From NCBI GenBank assembly GCA_002238485.1, contig MPMG01000008.1, positions 83,314 to 147,313 on the forward strand: a stretch of 64,000 nucleotides of DNA, read 5' to 3'. The notes under the pieces were generated by a model. The model saw nothing but the letters and a program-made list of their open reading frames with translations. It ran no database searches and was not told the origin of the DNA. Every line of letters begins with the position of its first letter. The first letter of the stretch is position 1. A program made the position numbers and the translations under genes. Positions 7,955 through 16,480 of the stretch are shown here, piece by piece. The DNA is from Chloroflexi bacterium bin20 (GTDB lineage: Bacteria > Chloroflexota > Anaerolineae > Aggregatilineales > Phototrophicaceae).

Positions 7955-9046
7955 TTATTCGTCGTGTTTATTCAGATAGGCTTGCAGCTCTGGCGGAATC
8001 TCTTCGCCGCGCAGTTCATAGACTTCGGCAGTGGCGAACATGGCTTCTTCGATGATCTTTTTCTCCAGTGGCACAAAGAGCGCCGCCGCGCCCAAAGCCA
8101 GCAAGACCGCCGCCGTCACTGTGCAGAAAGCCACGGCTGTGCGCCGCGCGAATTCGTGCCCGCTGGTGTAGTCGGTCAGCACGTAGCGCAAACCATTGAA
8201 GCCATGCAGCACCACCAGCACCAGCAAAAACAGGTCATAGACGCGCCAGACGAAGACGCCGCCCGCCGCATAGCTCCAGCGGTGGAAGACGAATTCGACC
8301 GCGCTGGGCACGCCGCCGATCTCGCCATTGACCGCCAAGGTGCCAGCCACATTCTGGGCGGCTGTGATGTCAAAAACGCCTTGAATCACGTGCATCAGCG
8401 CCAGGTGGCCAAACACCAGCGGCACAATCGCGATGCCGCTGACGCGCATAAAAGACCACCAGAACTTCTCGACCGGGCTGCTGGACAGCTGACGAGATTG
8501 CGCGCCAGGCTCGCCGCGGACGAGGCTGTAGAGCGCCGCCAGCACAATCGACGCAGCAAGGACAGCCACAAAGCCCACAATGAAAGGCAACTGCTCGAGT
8601 ATTGAAAAGACCACCACATCCAGCATCTTGTGGCTGGCGATGGCGCTTTCGTGCACATAAAAGTCGATGACATGCCCCAGCATGCCCAGGAAGACCGGCG
8701 CAAGCAGAATGCAGGTCAGCAGCAGCACCGCCACAGCTGCCCGCGCTTGATGCCGCCACAACTGCGGATTCCAGTCGAAGATGATGATGCGCAAACCATT
8801 GAAGGCGTGATAAACCACCGCGAAGACCAAGCCAAATTCGCCGATGGTAAAGATTGGCGACTGGTAGGCGGCGATCGCCTTGACATACAGATCCGGGTAG
8901 AAGACCGCCCAAGATGTGTCGATCACATGCAGCGCCAAGAAAAGCGCCACGCCCACGCCAGTCAAGCGGTGCAGCACCCAGCTCCATTGACCGATCGCGC
9001 CCCGATAACGCAGGGTCTCTCTGACCGTCAGCACCAGAGATGTCAT
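7955..9046 (-). CDS. Fused succinate dehydrogenase cytochrome b/membrane anchor (SdhC-SdhD in one chain)
   Basis: 363 aa, about the sum of an SdhC and an SdhD. Residues 1-125 look like Sdh[19 protein letters not shown] near residue 26, a first H-A-F-N-G-L-R at 80. After a linker with membrane segments (about 140-175), residues 195-330 repeat the pattern with [19 protein letters not shown] and a second H-G-F-N-G-L-R at 281. These His residues are candidate haem and quinone-site ligands. First gene of the operon, with its own promoter upstream. No separate sdhC or sdhD is present nearby, so the fusion appears to be the working anchor. Confidence 0.9.
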   Translation of the reverse strand: MTSLVLTVRETLRYRGAIGQWSWVLHRLTGVGVALFLALHVIDTSWAVFYPDLYVKAIAAYQSPIFTIGEFGLVFAVVYHAFNGLRIIIFDWNPQLWRHQARAAVAVLLLTCILLAPVFLGMLGHVIDFYVHESAIASHKMLDVVVFSILEQLPFIVGFVAVLAASIVLAALYSLVRGEPGAQSRQLSSSPVEKFWWSFMRVSGIAIVPLVFGHLALMHVIQGVFDITAAQNVAGTLAVNGEIGGVPSAVEFVFHRWSYAAGGVFVWRVYDLFLLVLVVLHGFNGLRYVLTDYTSGHEFARRTAVAFCTVTAAVLLALGAAALFVPLEKKIIEEAMFATAEVYELRGEEIPPELQAYLNKHDE

Positions 9047-9084
9047 GCCGATGCCTTTCTATTGTCTGCCCGCACAACAGAGCG

Positions 9085-9113
9085 ATTGTATCACGAGCGA
9101 CGGGCGCTGTCCA
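9085..9113 (-). promoter_or_regulatory. Promoter of the sdhCD-sdhA-sdhB operon
   Basis: On the minus strand TGGACA (9113-9108), a 17-nt spacer and TACAAT (9090-9085) precede the fused anchor gene by about 40 bp. Both hexamers are one base from consensus. It sits in the 323-bp divergent gap 9047-9369 shared with rmuC, which otherwise holds one palindromic repeat (9227-9250) and no gene. Confidence 0.75.
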
Positions 9114-9226
9114 ATTGCAGCCGGCAAGTGGTGAAATGCCAAGTAAGACCTGCTTATCGTAATCACAAAGACTCTTAGGGCGAAAAGGGCGAAAAGATGA
9201 TTGCCACAGCGAGCGCAGTGGATGAT

Positions 9227-9250
9227 GCAGGGGCGATACTTGTGTCGCCC
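9227..9250. repeat. Short palindromic repeat, GGGGCGA...TCGCCC type
   Basis: GCAGGGGCGA and TCGCCC flank a 10-nt loop-like centre. The same GTAGGGGCGA sequence on one strand recurs at 6033-6042 and, with its inverted partner, at 53536-53560. It lies in the divergent sdh/rmuC gap. Confidence 0.45.
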
Positions 9251-9312
9251 ATTCCAAGCTGGCGATGCATACGAAGCAACTTCTTTCAATTCCTTTGCTG
9301 GATTTACCCGTG

Positions 9313-9340
9313 TTGACAGGCGGTTCGAGCAGAGTACACT
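9313..9340 (+). promoter_or_regulatory. Promoter of rmuC
   Basis: A perfect TTGACA (9313-9318), a 16-nt spacer and TACACT (9335-9340) lie 30 bp before the rmuC start codon on the plus strand. Confidence 0.7.
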
Positions 9341-9369
9341 GGATGCGGCCGTCTGCGGGAGAAGAACGT

Positions 9370-10776
9370 ATGGATGATTTTGCTGCTCTGCTCAACGGAC
9401 TGCATGGCTACAGTGTCGCGCTGGGTTTGGGCCTGGGCTTGGTCTGCGGCTTTGTCTTCGCCATGCTGACCTATCGATTCTATGGCCGAAACTTTCGCAA
9501 TACATTCGAGCGGCTCTCGGACGAGATGAAGAAGTCCTACGACAACGTAACGGATGACATGAAATCGTCTTTTCGAAGCCTGTCTTCGGAAGCCCTGACG
9601 AACAATCAAAAAGAGTTCTTGTCGCTGGCCGATCGCGAGTTGGACAAGAAGACCGAGCAGCATGCGACCGAGCTCAAAGGCAAGAAGCAACTCATCGACT
9701 CTACGCTGGAGCACATGTCCGAAACCCTGAAAACGGTACCAACCGAGCTGGAGAGGAATCAGAAGAATGTCAGCGAAGTCTTGGACAAATCGACTGAGCG
9801 GATCACCGAATCAAACAAAATCTACTTAAACCAACTGACAGAAAAAGCGGAAACACAATCCAAAGAGCATAGCCAGGAGCTGGAATCGAAGAAGGAGCTC
9901 ATAGACCAGCGCCTGACCGACATGGATGTTAAGCTGGGCAAGGTCGAGCAGCTGGTGCAGGAACTGCAAACCGACCGCAAAGCTCAATATGGCGCGCTGG
10001 GGCAGCAACTGCAGAGCTTGACGAGCACGACGCATTCGCTGCAGCAGGCACTGGCGGACAACCGAGCGCGCGGTCAATGGGGAGAGCGGATGGCGGAGGA
10101 TATCTTGCAGCTGCTGGGCTTCGTCGAGGGGCAGAACTACTTCAAGCAATCTGCCACCCAGGCGGGAACTCGGCCCGATTTCACCTTTATGCTGCCGAAT
10201 AAGCTGTCTCTCAACATGGATGCCAAGTTTCCACTGGACAACTATCTCAAGTATTCCGAAGCGGCAACCGATCTGGAAAGGAAAGACTTTAGTGACAAGT
10301 TCCTCAAAGATGTCAAGCAACGTGTATCAGAAATCCACAAGCGCGACTACATCGATTCGCAGACGGTGAATTGCGTGCTAATTTTCATCCCGAACGAACA
10401 GGTTTACCGCTTCATTCACGAACAGGATCACTCAATCATAGACACGGCTTTGCGGCAGCGAGTGATCCTTTGCTCGCCTTTGACGCTTTACATTGTGTTG
10501 GCAGTGATGCGACAGGCTGCGCAGAACTTCAATGTGGAGCAAAAGTCGAGGGAGATTGTTGGCATAGTCAACGAGATCCGCAAAGAGTGGACGAAATATT
10601 CGGACCAGGCGGACAAACTTGAACGAAGTTTCAAGCGCGTACACGATGATTTCGATTTGCTGACAGGCAGACGCAAGCGCGCGATGGACAATCGATTCGA
10701 CAAGATTGACGGCGTGATAGACAGCAACGAACTGCAAACTGGCTACGATCGACCGCTGCTCGTCAGGAACGAGTGA
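9370..10776 (+). CDS. rmuC: DNA recombination protein RmuC homologue
   Basis: 468 aa from the ATG at 9370, which has GGGAGAAG before it; the frame is open further upstream but that part overlaps the promoter. One N-terminal membrane segment (about 13-35) is followed by a long charged coiled coil (about 40-220) and the RmuC nuclease-like domain with RGQWGE, RPDFTF, MDAKFPLDNY and FIPNE motifs. RmuC-type proteins limit recombination between inverted repeats. The Asp and DAK residues expected in the PD-(D/E)XK-like core are present. Its 3' end overlaps yvcK by 14 bp on the opposite strand. Confidence 0.93.
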   Translation: MDDFAALLNGLHGYSVALGLGLGLVCGFVFAMLTYRFYGRNFRNTFERLSDEMKKSYDNVTDDMKSSFRSLSSEALTNNQKEFLSLADRELDKKTEQHATELKGKKQLIDSTLEHMSETLKTVPTELERNQKNVSEVLDKSTERITESNKIYLNQLTEKAETQSKEHSQELESKKELIDQRLTDMDVKLGKVEQLVQELQTDRKAQYGALGQQLQSLTSTTHSLQQALADNRARGQWGERMAEDILQLLGFVEGQNYFKQSATQAGTRPDFTFMLPNKLSLNMDAKFPLDNYLKYSEAATDLERKDFSDKFLKDVKQRVSEIHKRDYIDSQTVNCVLIFIPNEQVYRFIHEQDHSIIDTALRQRVILCSPLTLYIVLAVMRQAAQNFNVEQKSREIVGIVNEIRKEWTKYSDQADKLERSFKRVHDDFDLLTGRRKRAMDNRFDKIDGVIDSNELQTGYDRPLLVRNE

Positions 10777-11788
10777 CCTCCGCACATTCCTGCGCCAGTT
10801 GCAGCAACGTATTGGCGATCAGCTCGGGATTGTGGCGGATGGTGTCTTGCTTTTGCCACAGCGCGCGCTTGCCCGATTGCGTATCGGCGACATCTGCCAG
10901 CGCCGGTTTGACATTCATGGTCTTGATCTTGTGAATCTCGTCCGATGTCGGCAGCAGCACATTCACCTTCTCGCGGGCATACAATTCCAATAGCTCGCTG
11001 CTGGGGCGCGTCGAATTGAGCACGACATAATCCAGGATGCCCAAACCCAGATAGGAAACAACCTGCTGCACATGGTCGGACAGCGAATAGTCGTCGGTTT
11101 GTCCGGGCTGGGTGGTGGTGTTGCAGACATAGACCTTGAGGGCGCGGGAATCGCGGATGGCTTGCGATATCTCCTTGAAAGCCAGGCAGGCGATCACGGT
11201 GGTGAAGAGGCTGCCAGGACCGATGGTGATCAAGTCGGCATCGTGCAGCGCCTCCAGGCAGGGCGCATAGGCAGTGGCTTCGGGATTCTGCACGAAGATG
11301 CGCTTGATGGCGGCTTTGTCCAGCTGGCGCACATTGAATTCCTGCTCGACGATCGTGCCGTCCATCAACTCGGCGCAGATGTGGGTATTCTCTTCGGTTA
11401 CAGGGTAGATGCGCGCCTGCACATCCAAAAAACGGCTGATTTGCCCGATAGCGGTGGTGAAACTGTCAGACATCTGCGTCAGCGCAGCGATGAACAGATT
11501 GCCGAAAGCCATGCCATCCAGCTGGGCGTTGCCGGGCGCGGCGATGCGATGCTGCATCACGCGGGTCAGCAGCGAGTCGTCATCTAGGGCGAGGGTTGCC
11601 AGGGCGTTGCGAATATCACCAGGCGCAGGTATCTGGGCGAATTCGCGGACGATACCCGTGCTGCGTCCCGTATCGGTTACGGCGATGATGCCCGTGAGTT
11701 CCTCAGTGTGGCGCTGCATGCCTTGCATGATCTGCACCGCGCCCAAACCACCGCCGATAGAAACCACTTTCAGCCCGGATTTTCCCAT
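10763..11788 (-). CDS. yvcK: YvcK/GlmR family gluconeogenesis or cell-wall factor (CofD-like fold)
   Basis: 341 aa. It starts KVVSIGGGLGAVQIMQGM and has the family blocks GRSTGIVREF, PGDIRNALATLA, GNLFIAALT, GPGSLFTTVI and the VYVCNTTTQPGQTDDY segment. YvcK proteins bind UDP-sugars and control carbon flow into peptidoglycan precursors. The ATG at 11788 has GAGG 6 nt upstream; an upstream ATG would add 23 residues lying over the promoter region. It is not next to rapZ or whiA, its usual partners. Confidence 0.93.
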   Translation of the reverse strand: MGKSGLKVVSIGGGLGAVQIMQGMQRHTEELTGIIAVTDTGRSTGIVREFAQIPAPGDIRNALATLALDDDSLLTRVMQHRIAAPGNAQLDGMAFGNLFIAALTQMSDSFTTAIGQISRFLDVQARIYPVTEENTHICAELMDGTIVEQEFNVRQLDKAAIKRIFVQNPEATAYAPCLEALHDADLITIGPGSLFTTVIACLAFKEISQAIRDSRALKVYVCNTTTQPGQTDDYSLSDHVQQVVSYLGLGILDYVVLNSTRPSSELLELYAREKVNVLLPTSDEIHKIKTMNVKPALADVADTQSGKRALWQKQDTIRHNPELIANTLLQLAQECAEVTRS

Positions 11789-11941
11789 TGCCGCCTCAAT
11801 ATCTCTGCTCGACAGGCGCACAGTATAGCGCAAAATGGCAGGCGCGTTAGACGGCATGCTGCCAATAGTTTGCGCCTGGTCGCGTGGTCAGTTGTGTCAT
11901 AATGCAAGCTGACTTCGGCAACGAATGAAGGTGAACGAATC

Positions 11942-13354
11942 TTGGCTGCAGCACAGCTTGAGCGCGCGGGTTTCGTGGTTATCCTGGCGGGCTATCTACT
12001 GGTCGGCGCGCTGTATGCCATATACACGCCGGCCTGGCAAGCGCCTGACGAGCCAGCGCATTACAACTACATCCGCCAGCTGGCTGAGCGAGGCTGCTGT
12101 CCGCGCATCGAGCCTGGCGACTGGGACAGCGCCGCGCTGTCGCTGATGACCAGCACGCGATTCGCGTCCGAACACCTGCACATGCTGCCCAGCCTGCAAT
12201 ACGAAGACCATCAGCCGCCTCTCTATTATCTGCTGGCATCGCCCCTATACCATCTGGGCAATGGCGCTTTGATCCCGCTGCGGCTCTTCGGCGTGCTGCT
12301 GGGCGCGGGGGTGGTGGCGCTGAGCTTCGTCATCAGTCGCCAGTTGCTGCCGGCACAGCCACAGTTCGCGCTGGCTGTGATGTCGCTGGTGGCATTTCTT
12401 CCTCAGCATGTCGCTATGCTGGCAGCCGTCAACAACGATGCGCTGGCAGAACTGCTGGTGGGCTTGTGTCTGTTGTGGATTCTGCGCTATCTGGATGCGA
12501 ATACCCCCCTCGCCTCCCCCGAAGAGTCGGAGGGGAACAAAGCTCGCGCGGACATGGCTGAAAGTGCGGGGATGGGTTTGAGGGCAGGAGAGAAGCGCGC
12601 TGGACACGGAATGCGCTACTCCCCTTGGGCTGCGGGTTTGCTGGTCGGCGCAGCCTTCGTCACCAAGATCACAATCTATTACCTGGCGCTGCTGGTCCCG
12701 CTGGCGATCTGGCTGCGCTGGCGCGGCGAGAAACGTGAACTGTCCGAGCTGGCGCGTTCATTGGCGATTTTTGCGCTGGTGGCGGGCACGATCGGCGGGC
12801 TGTGGTGGCTGCGCAATGCGCATGAATACAACTTCCCCGACATATTGGCTTTGGGCGCGCACGATGCTGTCGTGGCGGATCAGCTGCGCACTGCCGACTA
12901 CATCGCCGAGCATGGCTTGGTCGCAACCCTGACTGGCATGACTGGCACATTGTTTAGAAGTTCCTTCGGGCAATTCGGCTGGATGGCGCTGCCCCTGGAT
13001 GGACTGTTGGGTGGCTGGCTTTATCGTGTGTATGGCATGCTGCTGCTGCTGGGCGTGGCTGGCGCATCCAAAGGGATGAGGCGCATAGCCAGGTCGGCGC
13101 GGTTCATCCTGCTCTGCGCGGTCGGGCTGGTTGTGCTGCAGACGGTCTATTACAACCTCGAGTTTGTGCAGTGGCAGGGGCGTTACTTCTTTCCGGCGCT
13201 GATCCCCCTGGCGCTGATGGTGGTATGCGGCGCATATAGCTGGCTGCAGCGCTGGGCATGGGCGCGCTGGCTGCTGGCTCTGGGCTTGGCTTGCTTGGCA
13301 ATCGTGGATGCGTACTTGCTATTTGGGGTGATCGTGCCGGGCTTGTCGCCCTAG
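11942..13354 (+). CDS. DUF2142-like polytopic membrane protein (GT-C glycosyltransferase-like)
   Basis: 470 aa with roughly ten membrane segments. The first loop has PAWQAPDEPAHYNYIRQLAERG and QYEDHQPPLYYLL, which are the conserved acidic and Pro-Tyr features of DUF2142 and related lipid-linked sugar transferases. The best start is a TTG with AGGTGA 7 nt upstream. Between residues 185 and 230 is a polar loop whose DNA looks like an inserted palindromic repeat (see findings). Likely role is in cell-envelope glycan transfer; the substrate is unknown. It converges on efp. Confidence 0.75.
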   Translation: MAAAQLERAGFVVILAGYLLVGALYAIYTPAWQAPDEPAHYNYIRQLAERGCCPRIEPGDWDSAALSLMTSTRFASEHLHMLPSLQYEDHQPPLYYLLASPLYHLGNGALIPLRLFGVLLGAGVVALSFVISRQLLPAQPQFALAVMSLVAFLPQHVAMLAAVNNDALAELLVGLCLLWILRYLDANTPLASPEESEGNKARADMAESAGMGLRAGEKRAGHGMRYSPWAAGLLVGAAFVTKITIYYLALLVPLAIWLRWRGEKRELSELARSLAIFALVAGTIGGLWWLRNAHEYNFPDILALGAHDAVVADQLRTADYIAEHGLVATLTGMTGTLFRSSFGQFGWMALPLDGLLGGWLYRVYGMLLLLGVAGASKGMRRIARSARFILLCAVGLVVLQTVYYNLEFVQWQGRYFFPALIPLALMVVCGAYSWLQRWAWARWLLALGLACLAIVDAYLLFGVIVPGLSP

Positions 13355-13371
13355 GCGGTCGGCGCAAGGAC

Positions 13372-13935
13372 CTATTTGCTCACGCGCGTTACATAAACCT
13401 GGTCTTCCAGGTTGATTTTCACGACATCGCCGACATTGATGAACATGGGCGCGCTGACCTCAAAGCCGCTTTCCAGCATGATCTTCTTGGTGGGGCTGTT
13501 GGCTGTGTCGCCGGCGATAGCGGCTTCGACTTCAATGACAGCGTATTCCATTGTCTTGGGCAGCTCGTAGTCGATGATCTCGCCATCGAAGCTCAACAGC
13601 TTGATTTCCATGCTGTCTTTGATGAACTTGAGGTCGTCGCCAAAGATGGCGCGATTCAGTTGCGGCTGTTCATAGGTATCCGTATTCATGAAAGTCACGA
13701 AGTCGTCATCGGCAAAGAGGTATTCGACGCGCTGGGCTTCCACGCGGATATCTTCCACACGCTCGCCAGAATTAAAGGTCATTTCGAAGGTAGCGCCGCT
13801 GCGCAGGTCTCGCACGGTCACGCGGATGGTGGCTTTGCCGCGGCCTGGTTTGTGATGGCGATATTCCAGCACGCGGTAGAGGTTGCTATTCTGCGTGAAA
13901 GTCGTGCCTTTGCGCAGTTGATTGACATCGATCAT
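13372..13935 (-). CDS. efp: Translation elongation factor P
   Basis: 187 aa, full length, three domains. N-terminal MIDVNQLRKGTTF, loop HHKPGRGKA, and C-terminal GFEVSAPMFINVGDVVKINL are EF-P signatures. EF-P relieves ribosome stalling at polyproline. The tip of the loop where a Lys or Arg is modified in other bacteria is Arg32 here. No epmA/epmB, earP or ymfI gene is near. It follows ridA on the same strand after 66 bp. Confidence 0.97.
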   Translation of the reverse strand: MIDVNQLRKGTTFTQNSNLYRVLEYRHHKPGRGKATIRVTVRDLRSGATFEMTFNSGERVEDIRVEAQRVEYLFADDDFVTFMNTDTYEQPQLNRAIFGDDLKFIKDSMEIKLLSFDGEIIDYELPKTMEYAVIEVEAAIAGDTANSPTKKIMLESGFEVSAPMFINVGDVVKINLEDQVYVTRVSK

Positions 13936-14001
13936 AAGGGACTGTTCCTCGCGCTGGTTACAGGCTGGCGGTCGACGCGATTATACCAGCCGACTGGCGC
14001 G

Positions 14002-14385
14002 TTAATCCAGCGTGGCCAGCGCTTCGATTTCCACCAGTGCGCCCACGGGCAGTCCACCAGCCTGCACTGTCGAGCGAGCGGGCGGATTGTTGGCGAAGAA
14101 CTCGGCATAGACGGCGTTGAAGGCGGCAAAGTCATTGATATCCGCCAGGAAGACGGTGGTCTTTACGACCTTATCCAGGCTGCTGCCAGCGGCTTCCAAA
14201 ACGCCTTTGACATTGTTCATGGATTGGCGCGTCTGCGCTTCAATGCCGCCTTCGCGCAGGGACGATGTGCCGGGGATGAGCGGGATCTGCCCGGCGGTGA
14301 AGACGAAACCGTTGGCGATGATGCCTTGTGAATAGGCGCCGACCGCGGCCGGCGCGTTTTCGGTTGCGATGACTTGTTTAGGCAT
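14002..14385 (-). CDS. ridA: RidA family enamine/imine deaminase
   Basis: 127 aa, the family's usual size. It shows AVGAYSQGI, FTAGQIPL and the C-terminal PPARSTVQAGGLPVGALVEIEA motif with the Arg that holds the substrate carboxylate. RidA hydrolyses reactive enamine intermediates made by PLP enzymes. It is upstream of efp on the same strand and may share its transcript. Confidence 0.95.
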   Translation of the reverse strand: MPKQVIATENAPAAVGAYSQGIIANGFVFTAGQIPLIPGTSSLREGGIEAQTRQSMNNVKGVLEAAGSSLDKVVKTTVFLADINDFAAFNAVYAEFFANNPPARSTVQAGGLPVGALVEIEALATLD

Positions 14386-14468
14386 GAGAAGCTGTCCTTG
14401 CAGTCCTTTGGCAAATGCTCAGGCATTGTGATAGATTGGAAGTAGTTGTCAAGGGAGAGGCTATTCGG

Positions 14469-14684
14469 ATGGATCCCATTACACGCGAGACAGAACCCGA
14501 ACTGGTCGACACAAACATTGAGCGCCTTGAAGAGATTGACGACGATGACGAACCGACTACGGAAGAGCTCATCGAAATGTTTCGCCAGGCTCTCGAGGAT
14601 GTGAAAGCCGGGCGGACGCGACCCGCTAGCGAAGTATTGCGCGAACTGCGAGAGATGTTGGCTGACGATGACGACGCATGTTGA
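14469..14684 (+). CDS. Acidic antitoxin of a RelE/HigB-type toxin-antitoxin pair
   Basis: 71 aa, strongly acidic, with helical segments (TTEELIEMFRQALEDVKAG and EVLRELREMLADDDD). No HTH or known antitoxin fold is clear. The ATG at 14469 follows AGGGAGAGG with 8 nt spacing. Its last 17 bp overlap the toxin start, the arrangement typical of type II pairs. Function as antitoxin is inferred from position, size and charge. Confidence 0.75.
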   Translation: MDPITRETEPELVDTNIERLEEIDDDDEPTTEELIEMFRQALEDVKAGRTRPASEVLRELREMLADDDDAC

Positions 14685-15000
14685 CATCGCCGCTTCGTTC
14701 AACAAAGAATTGCGTCGCCTGGCACGGAAGTACCCGTCTGTCGCCGATGCAGTTGACGAGCTAATCGCCCAACTTGAATCTGACAATAGGCCCGGCATAA
14801 AGATGACAGGATTGGGTCATGCTATCTACAAAGTCCGCCTGCCAAATCGCTCCGCCAGACGCGGCAAAAGGGGCGGTTTTCGCGTCATCTACGAAGACCA
14901 GTCTGGCACGCTCGTCCTCTTGCTAATCATCTACTCCAAGACGGAACAGGCGGACATCCCAGACCATGTTATCCGGCGGTTGATAAGCGATGCGTATTGA
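14668..15000 (+). CDS. RelE/HigB-family toxin (mRNA interferase-like)
   Basis: 110 aa. The core IYKVRLPNRSARRGKRGGFRV followed by a beta strand and LLIIYSKTEQADI is the pattern of the RelE/HigB2 group, in which basic residues in this region bind and cut mRNA on the ribosome. The start overlaps the antitoxin gene. The gene is followed by the convergent maturase after 43 bp. Toxicity is not shown. Confidence 0.85.
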   Translation: MTTHVDIAASFNKELRRLARKYPSVADAVDELIAQLESDNRPGIKMTGLGHAIYKVRLPNRSARRGKRGGFRVIYEDQSGTLVLLLIIYSKTEQADIPDHVIRRLISDAY

Positions 15001-15043
15001 GCCGCCGCCTAGCCTTTCTATTCGCTCTGTGGATTCTCGATCG

Positions 15044-16342
15044 TTAATTCCCCCGCCGGCCATGACAGCGCTTGAACTTCAACCCGCTGCCACAGGGGCA
15101 GAGGTCATTGCGGCCCGCTTGCTGGAAGGCTTTTTCCAGTTCGGAATCGTATCGCGCCATTTGCAGCATGACATTGGCGGGCGGACGCCGCTGTGACAAC
15201 TCGCCGGCCATGAATTGCATGGTCGGGCGCACATGGTTGAAGAAGGCGCGATAGCCAGCGCAGAGGTAATTCAAGCCGCCTTCGCCAGTCGGCGTCTCGA
15301 TGAAGCGATTCTTGGGGCAGCCGCCATTACAGACGAATTTGACTTCGCAGTCCAGGCAATATTGCGGCAAGGTGTCGCGCTTTGCCAAGCCAAAGTCGCG
15401 CTGAGCGTCCATGACAACGATCTCGCTCAGCGGCACATCCATGATATTGCCCAGCTTGTAATCGGGCTCGACATAGTGGTCGCAGGAATAGACATCGCCA
15501 TTGTGTTCCATCGCCATCGCCAAGCCGCAGGTCTCGTCAAAAACGCAGAGGCCGGGTGGCGCGCCCGTCCAAGCCGCCAGCGCGATATCAAAGATCTGCA
15601 CGAAAACGCGCCCGACATCCCGCCGCACCCACTCCTCGTACATGTCGATGAGAAATTGACCATAACCGACAGCCGATATGGATCGCTCGGTTACGGCATC
15701 GCCTTCCTGGTAGCCGGTATCGTTGTCGCGCTCGACGATGGGGATGAACTGCATGAAATTCGCGCCGACCTCATCGCGCAGAAATTGGTAGACGCGCGCG
15801 CCATGCCCTTCGTTGGCGGCGTGCACAGTCGTCAAAATGTTGTATTCAGCGCCACGTTCTTGCAGCAAGCGGATGCCGCGCATGACCTTGTCGAAGGTCG
15901 GATTGCCGCCTTTGTCGACGCGATAGAAGTCGTGAATGTCTTGCGGTCCATCGAGGCTGACGCCGATTAGAAAGTCGTTGTCCGCGAAGAAGTCGCACCA
16001 TTCGTCGTCCAGGGTGACGGCGTTGGTCTGCAGCGCGTTGGTGATGCGCATGCCCGGGCGCTTGTACTTCTGCTGGTAGCGGGCAGCCTGCCGAAAGAAG
16101 TCCAAGCCCATCAAGGTAGGTTCGCCACCTTGCCAGGCGAAGTTGATATCGCGCACCTGCTGCGCTTCGATGTACTGGCGGATGTATTCTTCGAGCAGGT
16201 TGTCGGACATGCGGAAGTTGCTGCCGGGGTAGAGCGCTTCTTTGGAAAGGAAATAACAATATTTGCAATCGAGGTTGCAGATGGCGCCGCGCGGCTTGGT
16301 CATCAGGTGAAAGGCGGTGGGGCGTTCTGTTGTGGTTTGCAT
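15044..16342 (-). CDS. Anaerobic sulfatase-maturating radical SAM enzyme (SPASM) with C-terminal SEC-C motif
   Basis: 432 aa. The radical SAM cluster motif is C22-x3-C26-x2-C29 (CNLDCKYCYF), preceded by FHLMTKPRGA as in anSMEs. The C-terminal SPASM region has Cys sets CGLAMAMEHNGDVYSCDHY and CLDCEVKFVCNGGCPKNRF. A SEC-C zinc motif (NDLCPCGSGLKFKRCHG) is appended at the end. anSMEs convert an active-site Cys or Ser of sulfatases to formylglycine. A Cys-type sulfatase is encoded at 26551-27954. A TATACT box lies 7 nt before the ATG, so the mRNA may be leaderless. Confidence 0.93.
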   Translation of the reverse strand: MQTTTERPTAFHLMTKPRGAICNLDCKYCYFLSKEALYPGSNFRMSDNLLEEYIRQYIEAQQVRDINFAWQGGEPTLMGLDFFRQAARYQQKYKRPGMRITNALQTNAVTLDDEWCDFFADNDFLIGVSLDGPQDIHDFYRVDKGGNPTFDKVMRGIRLLQERGAEYNILTTVHAANEGHGARVYQFLRDEVGANFMQFIPIVERDNDTGYQEGDAVTERSISAVGYGQFLIDMYEEWVRRDVGRVFVQIFDIALAAWTGAPPGLCVFDETCGLAMAMEHNGDVYSCDHYVEPDYKLGNIMDVPLSEIVVMDAQRDFGLAKRDTLPQYCLDCEVKFVCNGGCPKNRFIETPTGEGGLNYLCAGYRAFFNHVRPTMQFMAGELSQRRPPANVMLQMARYDSELEKAFQQAGRNDLCPCGSGLKFKRCHGRRGN

Positions 16343-16480
16343 AGGCTGGAGTATAGCGGATCTCGCGGCAGAGTGGTACAGAATTCGCCACAGAGGCGCA
16401 GAGGACACAGAGGAAAGCGGCTTAGAAGCGGATGTGCTAAACTGGTCGGGAATATGCGCGACGAGCAAGGGAGCGTCCAA

